From positions 310,001 to 374,000 of the forward strand of contig CAMKEG010000001.1 in assembly GCA_946411505.1 (NCBI GenBank): a stretch of 64,000 bases of DNA, read 5' to 3'. Position numbers and translations under genes: made by a program. A model generated the notes under the pieces. It had not been told where the DNA came from and did no database searches. It saw only the letters and a program-made list of their open reading frames with translations. This DNA is from an uncultured Treponema sp. (GTDB lineage: Bacteria > Spirochaetota > Spirochaetia > Treponematales > Treponemataceae). This document shows, piece by piece, positions 60,201 to 64,000 of this stretch (the stretch's first letter is position 1; each line of letters starts with the position of its first letter).

Positions 60201-60977
60201 GCTAGCATCGGGGCTTTCCACAGTCAAGGCCGGAAGGGCCGGGTCCTCGTCCTCCCAGCTGGCGGAAACTGAATCCACGTTTCCGCCAAAGTTTACGGCA
60301 AGCGCGACGTCTCCGCTTGGTGGAGCCGCGCCTTCCACGACCTCAGTGTATGGCGTCAGCGTGAATACGTGGGAAAGGACGCTGTTGGACACGGTCACTT
60401 CCATCTGGAAGCTGTCGGACATTATGATTTTTTTGTCGCCGGAAACGTTCCTGATTCCGCAGACGACATTCCATTTCTTTCCTATGGCGAGCGGCATCTC
60501 AAAGGTCGTGGACGAGGGCGAGGCGAAAGTTCCTTCTACCGGCTCGCCCGAATTCGGCGTGGCAACGGCAAAATGCTCGATGGAAGTTCCGTCAGCCGTT
60601 ACGTCGGGCCGCGCGGATTTTGAAAGGCCCGCCACGCCTTCTTCCGTTCCGCCAAAGCCAAGGCCTTCCAAAGCCTTTGCGTAGGAAGCCGGGAGAGCGC
60701 CGCCTGTCCGGACGCTGCCCCTAAAGGTTATGAATTGCGCTTCGGCGTTTGCCGCAGTTCCGCCAGCGGAAACTGTTGGAGCGGAGGCAGGCTGTCCGCC
60801 AGACGCTCCTTGCAAAATGGCGGGGCTTGGAGAGTCGGAAGAATTTTCGCATGAAAAGAAGGCCGCCAAGGAGAAAAGCGCGGCCGCGAGGAAAAGGACT
60901 TTTGGGAAGGCTTTGGAAAAATTAGCCGATCGGAGAGCCAAAGCGGCCGCTTGCATTGTTCCATTAATTTTTCTCAT
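51243..60977 (-). CDS. Giant beta-helix surface lipoprotein with BspA-like leucine-rich C-terminus
   Basis: 3244 aa from ATG 60977, set by GGAGGAATTT. Signal peptide with relaxed lipobox AFFSC. After an N-terminal beta region (to about 320) there are five modules, each opening with (P/D)IYVA or IYVG and followed by a GTxxxPF(x)TI-like block, an LxG/xxL(K/Q)ITGG turn and many GGG(I/V)Y(N/V) coils typical of right-handed parallel beta-helices of the Pmp/adhesin kind, closed by NDIYL and a W-R-T-L-like strand. Module starts lie near 59988, 58944, 57722, 56229 and 54571, and grow in length towards the C-terminus. The last 320 residues (about 52200-51243) are BspA-type leucine-rich repeats (IPSTVTTIGGQAFDRAKITS, IPASVVHIGYRAFPSTMTS). 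Likely a surface adhesin or antigen. Ligand unknown. Confidence 0.88.
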   Translation of the reverse strand: MRKINGTMQAAALALRSANFSKAFPKVLFLAAALFSLAAFFSCENSSDSPSPAILQGASGGQPASAPTVSAGGTAANAEAQFITFRGSVRTGGALPASYAKALEGLGFGGTEEGVAGLSKSARPDVTADGTSIEHFAVATPNSGEPVEGTFASPSSTTFEMPLAIGKKWNVVCGIRNVSGDKKIIMSDSFQMEVTVSNSVLSHVFTLTPYTEVVEGAAPPSGDVALAVNFGGNVDSVSASWEDEDPALPALTVESPDASPSCITASGVPVGNHRLAIFFRDSNGVSVYESVQVVTVLNGLTTETWMPETGEAAISSSGHFAVNDDVIKGAASDRIYVGKPAVLASNDSVSASDSNSGSAYSPLEHLQAAFNKIQSAGSGSKDFKIFVSGEVVGNATLNVNVVKNVSARSVTIEGLDGLDDESEKPKSALKGSGSGSVFTIASSVPVTIKNLKITGGSGAGQGGGICADRGSDLTIDSGVWITGNEADERGGGVATAGRFTMKGGEISGNSATYFGGGVYVCGGASLKMSSGEISQNVSKEGNGGGVYVDNNIESGAGLFAMIGGTLSGNSAKFGGGAVNNNGTFELSGSALIPCGGSGGKPEEKKNDIYLCSGKKIQVGALSGSGVVASIRPIGWDRGATVISVSGTTVEAVKDRFVITDTDFTINKSKDDSSLGVLNAPIYVAGVGAENRHKCTADGSDADGVSGTKDHPFKTVGHAASKLTGGEDFEILIDGKIAGAQTISGTIDATSITLRGCNGLDATTNVPIDSLDANGEEKTTLSVNTSVPITIQDLKVTGGNKNHLDPHPHSGGGVYLGDGSSLSLADGAMVAGNYAQYGGGVYVAEGASLYMYGTSYVGDRTPTTASGATLDAAVASNKASYGGGIHNSGNVYLGYKKEGSAIKDAALTGGVCRNYVSTNGGGIYNSKGDVKIRDGNISYNYSHNQRGGGLCAGENVPAGKGIELLGGVLEENVAGFGGAVYVKSSFSMKGSPYIPYGGSPDKNDIFLDNQNNTEMTVTIAGDLTLPSGKTTLAAITFWSWNRKERFLSASSESLITGNMNKFAFSRCPEGWNKKNASESSKYYAIIDSPIYVAGNTNRVICTKDGNDYTSSFGTKEDPFATISKACGLFGDSSADYEILIDGDVKGVQEIPSNVDSKAASVTLRGVKKNASGAVVATAAPALNANIGSTASDSGTALTVNTKKSVTITDLTITGGNTTKNGGGIYVAAGANVTLTDGANVTNNHADSTTSGCGLGGGVYVAAGTGGVADGALYMNGGAVVGVSGTLSGAVASNTTGINTARNGAGVYNAGGLYLGYKQDGSAQNLSGGVIGNYTSNTYGYGGGVYNAGTLKLASGNVSYNKTDAAYAYGVGVYNAGTFDMTGGEISGNKNEKNSSAGGGVYTTGGGHKFTMSGGAVVSNWAQSYGGGVYVTSSSEFEMSGTASVSSNKTSTSGSGGGIYLYGGTFTLSGGTITSNANAKWGKGVHVESGTFNMKGAAVVASSNDVYLNSEKTITIADTLSASGSVATVTLKNWNRGTKFLSSSSANASKMVNAKSKFTLSNDNDGWDKNDDSTSSTADTRYAWISSPIYVAGASGGAVCSAPPSDATKATGTKKMPYATIAAALKDTDLAYESNTITIDGSLSAQDIPTTVTLPAGVTAVTLQGYKASGATSSSAKIDGGATASSLSISKNLTYTIKDLQITNGSADNGGGIYLTYGTVNLDSGTKIFSNKANAGGQGAGVYVASGTTLNIKTGSAIYSNSATSGNISGGGVYNAGIVDMTGGSIYNNSSYNGGGIYNSSGTLYVRGSAIIGAGSGTTANGSAAGSTCSNSASNFGGGIYNNGTLYFGCNSSGTKDTDNGYALESSAGVRRNYANNGGGIYNLGTFKSASGLISDNLAANVGGGMYADGTTNDIGGLGISNNQANWQGGGLYVASSKTATITAATGINSNIVTQSSGSSSVLGGGIYIAGTLTVNETLNASSNSATITGTSCTGSAYGGCVYIASTGKFTFAKGQLGGSGDLNSVSNAASAANAYGGAVCNYGTFEVKGSGYVYPGSLKSNDVYLASGKCVTLPASYSGNDGTNRIALTLATWKRGTQVLDGSYAATYYDRFKCTDTEWSVGYKETSWTLSDDLKKRVGADIYVASSLTTTSHGRASGINAPSSTASERIGTKAKPYNSISEGVNACWNSGYTFTIKISGKISGADQTIPAATTTTGLASAIVLEGVTGNASDSIDRGLSSAPTSGGSALTISATAPVTLKNIKITGGYSKTNGGGILVNGVKAASLTLTTGALVTKNTATKSGGGIYFVGTNETGGTANLTMNDTAKIDGNTANGTGTNDGGGGVYLSYANLCMSGKSVIGDTSGSAAATSSSTGHSNTGYYGGGVFAYTGGNVYVGYKTTGTKDTTYTTDYGILHNYSSKGGGGINVSDSAKLYLAYGSISKNGAGDSGGAVTIQNNGSMTMSGGAMALNSGVAGGAVAVAGAFEMTGGTIGNATKTTPATGSSACSNYASDNTLGGGAIWAVAGSTVTVTGGTIAYNYSKNGGAIYAAGSSSTSKATVNLGGGTIQYNGSTSGGGVYIQPYAEVKLYGSGVIDGNKATNGGGVYVDGTSTSPSPRGKLLIYGGGLIGKTGNTIASSSTYGNRATYGGGIYNKGTVCIGYSAWTSSSTNTPTTCSGGVRRNYAASTGGGICSEEDYIYLHAGDIAYNCSNANGGGIALKDGTTSYWAYVSMDGGTISYNQCESTDGTKGAGIYANHGSITVTGGTINNNTIAAKGGGVYLDTSSSLYMKNATGKTTSGEIKSNTATYGGAVYMDQCDTASGIKLYGAASIPKGSDEKNDIYVNATSSDKPKISISEVLTNSSISLVTGSSYFYAEGYSIVSGYNSDCTNCSSKLEIKSQSSQDWTVVTESFAGKLAKAKKLTSSNIASFTPTASTSYNFVIDSTVTSAQMKTFLENLCNKTVNTSSTKIAASTLDLSKSSLTSFGNMTFDVENLVEQPITKVILPATDCSAALGNYRVRLCFAGVQEFVVPPGSTALSSYNGIVYNANKTKLISYPASKTGNTLSWLSTVTEVGTHAFCYAKNLRTMNIPSTVTTIGGQAFDRAKITSVTIPSSVTSIDIEVFVYCTDLTSATVNNSLISQREFGYCSSLTSVTLSGVTKINGVAFEGSGAKSITIPASVVHIGYRAFPSTMTSMTFAKTDKWKYYKHVTDSSETYEGVVSSTQLNATNYNSTWYNKVLKYGN

Positions 60978-61035
60978 AAATTCCTCCACTCCCTTCACTT
61001 AGAAAAAAAACGAAAAAAAACAATAAACCTCGTTT

Positions 61036-61064
61036 ATTTTACCATAATGGTGATTAAAAATCAA
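61036..61064 (-). promoter_or_regulatory. Promoter of the giant antigen gene
   Basis: On the minus strand TTGATT (61059-61064), 17-bp spacer, TAAAAT (61036-61041). The expected leader is about 50 nt, A/T-rich, with GGAGG next to the ATG. Confidence 0.65.
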
Positions 61065-61069
61065 GAAAT

Positions 61070-61098
61070 TTGCAAAAAACAAAAAAATGTTATATAAT
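61070..61098 (+). promoter_or_regulatory. CapA-like gene promoter, leaderless arrangement
   Basis: TTGCAA (61070-61075), 17-bp spacer, TATAAT (61093-61098), then 6 nt to ATG 61105. It is divergent from the antigen promoter; the two -35 boxes are 5 bp apart. Confidence 0.65.
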
Positions 61099-61104
61099 GC
61101 AAAA

Positions 61105-62340
61105 ATGCCCAAAAGTTTTAGCGCAAAAGCCAAGCTTCTCGTCCTTGCGATTTCAGCGCTTCTTTCGCTCGCGCTTTTTTCATGCCAAAGCGCCAAAAGG
61201 CCGCGCTCCAAAAACTTGCGCCTGCTTTTTGCCGGCGACATAATGGCTCACACGCAAAACTTCAGCATGGCCGACTACAGCCTGATTTGGGACGACATTC
61301 GCGAGCAAGTGTCGGCGGCGGACTTTTCCTTCGCCAACCTTGAGTCGCCGGTAATGGAAGAGCGGCCATTTGAAAGCTACCCCACCTTCAACATGCAGCC
61401 CTCCTACCCGGCCGCCGCGCTTGACGCTGGCTTCAACCTAATCAGCCTGGCAAACAACCATTCCAACGACCAGGGAAGCCAAGGCATAAAGGCCACCGCG
61501 CTTTGGGCCGCGCAAATTGAAAAGGCTTCGCAAGCCCAAAAGGCGGCGCCCCAAACTGACAGCAAGGCCAAGACGCGGGCGCAAACGAAAAGCGAAGGCA
61601 AGCCCAAAACGCGGGCGCGGCCCGTCTTCTTTAGCGGCTTGACCGAGGACGGACAAATGTCCTTCCGCGAATTCTTTTGGCATGAATATAAAATCGCCTT
61701 TGTCGCCGTGACCGAGCTTTTGAACACTTGGAAAAACTACGAGGAAATAAACTACATTCCGCCGACCAAAAAGGGCCGCGCCGCTTTTGTCCAAAAAATC
61801 GCCGGGATAAAGGAGGAACATGAGCCAGACCTTTTTATCGTGAGCGTCCACACCAGCGAAGAGGAATACGTTTTGACTGTCCTGCCTGAAGTCCAAGCCT
61901 TTTACCGCGCGCTTTTGGACGCGGGCGCGGACATCGTGGTTTCAAACCATCCGCACGTCGTCCGGCCTGTGGAGCTTGTGGCGGAAAAGGACACAAAAAA
62001 AATCCGCAAAGTGATAATCTACGCCAACGGAAACACAATCTCGGGCCAGCGCCGCGCCCTAAACTACGACGACCCAAACGAAATTTGGAACTACACCGGC
62101 GACGGGCAAATCGTGGAGCTTGAAATGGCGCTTGATGAAAAGGGCTTTTTCGCGCTAAACTACAAGAAATCTTTTATCAGCGCCTACACTCCGCAAGGGG
62201 AACGGAGTCCTGTCATCAAACGGCTAGACGAAAATTTCATTCACTCCTTAAGAGAAAACGGCGAGAAAAAAAATTCAAGATACTACGAGGCGCGTTTGGA
62301 AGCGCTCAAAAAAATTAAGGAAATTTGGACATGGCGATAG
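61105..62340 (+). CDS. CapA/PgsA-family metallophosphatase-like lipoprotein
   Basis: 411 aa from ATG 61105; an in-frame ATG at 61087 would put the start before the -10 box. Lipobox LALFSC. The CapA (PGA_cap) domain covers about 35-350: RLLFAGDIMAHTQNF (metal-binding GDIMxH), FANLESPVM, NLISLANNHSNDQG, IVSVHTSEEEY, ADIVVSNHPHVVRPVEL and KVIIYANGNTISGQRR. A low-complexity, Ala/Lys/Gln-rich insert (about 135-170) interrupts it. In Bacillus the family takes part in poly-gamma-glutamate capsule synthesis; other members may act on peptidoglycan-linked substrates. No pgsBC genes are in the window. It overlaps the helicase start by 10 bp. Confidence 0.88.
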   Translation: MPKSFSAKAKLLVLAISALLSLALFSCQSAKRPRSKNLRLLFAGDIMAHTQNFSMADYSLIWDDIREQVSAADFSFANLESPVMEERPFESYPTFNMQPSYPAAALDAGFNLISLANNHSNDQGSQGIKATALWAAQIEKASQAQKAAPQTDSKAKTRAQTKSEGKPKTRARPVFFSGLTEDGQMSFREFFWHEYKIAFVAVTELLNTWKNYEEINYIPPTKKGRAAFVQKIAGIKEEHEPDLFIVSVHTSEEEYVLTVLPEVQAFYRALLDAGADIVVSNHPHVVRPVELVAEKDTKKIRKVIIYANGNTISGQRRALNYDDPNEIWNYTGDGQIVELEMALDEKGFFALNYKKSFISAYTPQGERSPVIKRLDENFIHSLRENGEKKNSRYYEARLEALKKIKEIWTWR

Positions 62341-64000
62341 ACTACAAAAAGCTTCCCGTATACGAGCAAAAGCAAAAAATTTTGGACTGCTTGGAGCAAA
62401 ACCAAGTGATTGTCGTTCAAAGCCCCACAGGAAGCGGAAAGACGACGCAGATTCCGGTCATTCTCCACGAGGCGGGCTACTCCCAAAACGGCGTGATTGC
62501 CGTGACCCAGCCGCGCAGAATCGCCGCGCTTAGCGTGAGCGAGTTCATCTCAAAGCAGTTGGGAACAACGTATCCCGGACTAGTCGGCTACAAAATGCGC
62601 TTTGAGGACAAGACCGACCTTACGACAAAAATAAAAATCATGACCGACGGAATTCTTTTGCAAGAGATGAAGCTTGACCCGATGATGATGAAGTATTCGG
62701 TCATCATGGTTGACGAGGCGCACGAGCGGAGCCTTAACATAGACTTTGTCCTTGGCCTATTAAAGCGCTGCCTTGAAGTCCGAAAGGACCTAAAGGTCGT
62801 CGTTTCTTCGGCCACGATGAACGCCGAGGCCTTTTCAAAATATTTTGGCGACGTGCCAATCGTAACGATAGAAACGCAAACCTTTCCCGTAACGCTTTTG
62901 TACGACCCGCCCGCGCTTCCGGCAAGCACGCTGACCGAGGCGGCGATGGAGGCGATGCTGGCAAAGATTGAGGACACAATCGGGCGCGTCTTGGACAACG
63001 GCGAAGAAGGCGGCATTTTGATTTTCCTTCCCGGCGAAAAGGCCATTCACGATTGCGTCCGGCGCTTGGAACACAGCTACTACGGCCGCCGCCTTTTTGT
63101 CCAGCACTTGTACGGCAGGCTTCCCAAAGAGGAGCAGGAACGAATTTTTGTTCCCGCTCCCAAAGGAAAGATAAAGGTTGTAGTTTCCACCAACATCGCC
63201 GAAACTTCTGTCACGATTGACGGAATCACAACGGTAATAGACAGTGGCTTGGCGAAGCTTAACTTTTACAGCCCGCGCACGTTCACTTCAAGCCTTATTG
63301 AAACGCCCATCTCGCGCGCAAGCTGCCAGCAAAGGCGCGGGCGGGCCGGACGGACCGCGCCCGGTTCCTGCTACCGCCTCTACCCCCGCCGGGACTTTGA
63401 GACGCGCCAGGAATACACGACCGAAGAAATTTTCCGCGCCGACCTTAGCGAGGTTGTCCTTCGCATGGCCGAGCTTGGCATCAAGGACTTTGAAAAATTT
63501 GACTTCATCTCCAAGCCGTCTTTGGAAGGAATCAAGGGCGCGATGGAAACCTTGTTCATGCTAAAGGCCTTGAACGCCGACCGGACGCTCAGCGACATCG
63601 GAAAGATGATGGTTTGGTTTCCGCTTTTGCCGCGAATCAGCCGCATAATCGTTGAGGCGATTTTGCGCTATCCCGACATTTTGCAGGAAGCGATAATCGT
63701 TTCGTCATTCCTGTCAACGCACTCGCCTTTTGTTCTTCCGCCCGGAGAAGAAATGGAGGCCCGCGCCGCCCACCACCGCTTCAACGACATTCAGGGCGAC
63801 TTTATCGGCTACATAAAGCTTTACCGCATTTACGAAAAGTTCCAGACCGAAGAAGAAAAGGAAAACTTTTGCCAAAAGAACTACCTTGACTACAAGGTCA
63901 TGGCCGAGATTCAAAACATCTACGAGCAGCTTAGCCAAATCGTGAGCGACCAAAAGATTCCGATTTCAGGCGGCGGCTCTTACGACGACTGCCTTTGCGC
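62331..64000 (+). CDS. DEAH-box ATP-dependent helicase, HrpA-like (3' end outside window)
   Basis: 556 codons visible, no stop before the end. Motif I PTGSGKTTQIP, Ia TQPRRIAALSV, II DEAH (VDEAHERSLN), III SATMNAEAF, IV-V VVSTNIAETSVTI and VI QQRRGRAGRTAPGSCYRL are complete, followed by the winged-helix/ratchet (HA2) region. Motif order and spacing match HrpA/HrpB and the eukaryotic Prp/Dhx DEAH RNA helicases. It unwinds RNA 3'-to-5'. The ATG at 62331 overlaps the CapA-like stop by 10 bp, so the two are co-translated. The rest of the protein lies beyond the window. Confidence 0.95.
   Translation, partial: MAIDYKKLPVYEQKQKILDCLEQNQVIVVQSPTGSGKTTQIPVILHEAGYSQNGVIAVTQPRRIAALSVSEFISKQLGTTYPGLVGYKMRFEDKTDLTTKIKIMTDGILLQEMKLDPMMMKYSVIMVDEAHERSLNIDFVLGLLKRCLEVRKDLKVVVSSATMNAEAFSKYFGDVPIVTIETQTFPVTLLYDPPALPASTLTEAAMEAMLAKIEDTIGRVLDNGEEGGILIFLPGEKAIHDCVRRLEHSYYGRRLFVQHLYGRLPKEEQERIFVPAPKGKIKVVVSTNIAETSVTIDGITTVIDSGLAKLNFYSPRTFTSSLIETPISRASCQQRRGRAGRTAPGSCYRLYPRRDFETRQEYTTEEIFRADLSEVVLRMAELGIKDFEKFDFISKPSLEGIKGAMETLFMLKALNADRTLSDIGKMMVWFPLLPRISRIIVEAILRYPDILQEAIIVSSFLSTHSPFVLPPGEEMEARAAHHRFNDIQGDFIGYIKLYRIYEKFQTEEEKENFCQKNYLDYKVMAEIQNIYEQLSQIVSDQKIPISGGGSYDDCLC

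Noticed and set aside
53962..60684. Many plus-strand open frames opposite the giant antigen gene
   Set aside because: They mirror Gly/Ser/Asn-rich codons of the real gene (GGC-rich complement) and show no family motif or ribosome-binding site.

Overview
The window looks like a chromosomal segment of a Treponema-type spirochaete. The evidence is a UPF0164 (treponemal FadL-like) outer-membrane protein, a SpoIIE phosphatase fused to a periplasmic propeller, relaxed spirochaetal lipoboxes (LASC, LVGC, LFSC, FFSC), DUF4912 next to a GH57-like gene, Rpn-family genes and a giant beta-helix/BspA-type surface lipoprotein. Base composition is moderately GC-rich. I cannot name the species. I saw no rRNA, tRNA, CRISPR array or complete insertion sequence.

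Layout. 1-7323: a sugar-sensing and uptake block. It holds a LytS/YesM-type histidine kinase (5' end outside the window), an AraC-type response regulator and a sugar-receptor lipoprotein with overlapping reading frames, then a ChvE/GguA/GguB monosaccharide ABC transporter. 7550-9796: GH57-like protein plus DUF4912 (leftward). 10051-11235: thiI. 11240-17643: leftward operon of three related predicted outer-membrane proteins and a GT28 glycolipid glycosyltransferase. 17751-24074: rightward operon with a propeller-like protein, a degenerate M23 protein, two phosphohexomutases and a DEDDh exonuclease. 24083-27361: leftward feoA-feoA-feoB-FeoB-associated operon with duplicated palindromic spacers. 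27663-36844: LysM/degenerate-M23 protein, a Lys/Ala-rich protein, a 1537-aa SpoIIE phosphatase and a TPR/coiled-coil protein. 37020-38318: UPF0164 protein. 38367-42393: yajC-secD-secF-ispH. 42478-47983: argH, a polar amino-acid ABC transporter and an S41 peptidase lipoprotein.

48186-60977 is an accessory, rearranging region. It contains an Rpn nuclease gene with a plausible intragenic short product, reiterated Rpn tail fragments, the 3' remnant of a surface-antigen gene, a broken DUF3800 gene and an intact 9.7-kb beta-helix/leucine-rich-repeat lipoprotein gene. The two antigen loci share terminator-bearing 3' flanks. 61105-64000: CapA-type protein and a DEAH helicase that runs off the end.

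The most notable observations are: (1) the rpn gene and a nearby paralogous tail both have a Shine-Dalgarno-ATG-Asn-Leu internal start at identical spacing, resembling the intragenic antitoxin arrangement known for Rpn proteins; (2) at least six promoters here have a -10 box only 6-9 nt from the start codon, implying leaderless or near-leaderless mRNAs; (3) the antigen remnant and the giant antigen gene share reiterated 3' flanks, suggesting recombination between surface-protein loci. Together with two cell-wall proteins lacking the M23 catalytic residues and a GH57 homologue lacking its catalytic aspartate, these are the points most worth testing.
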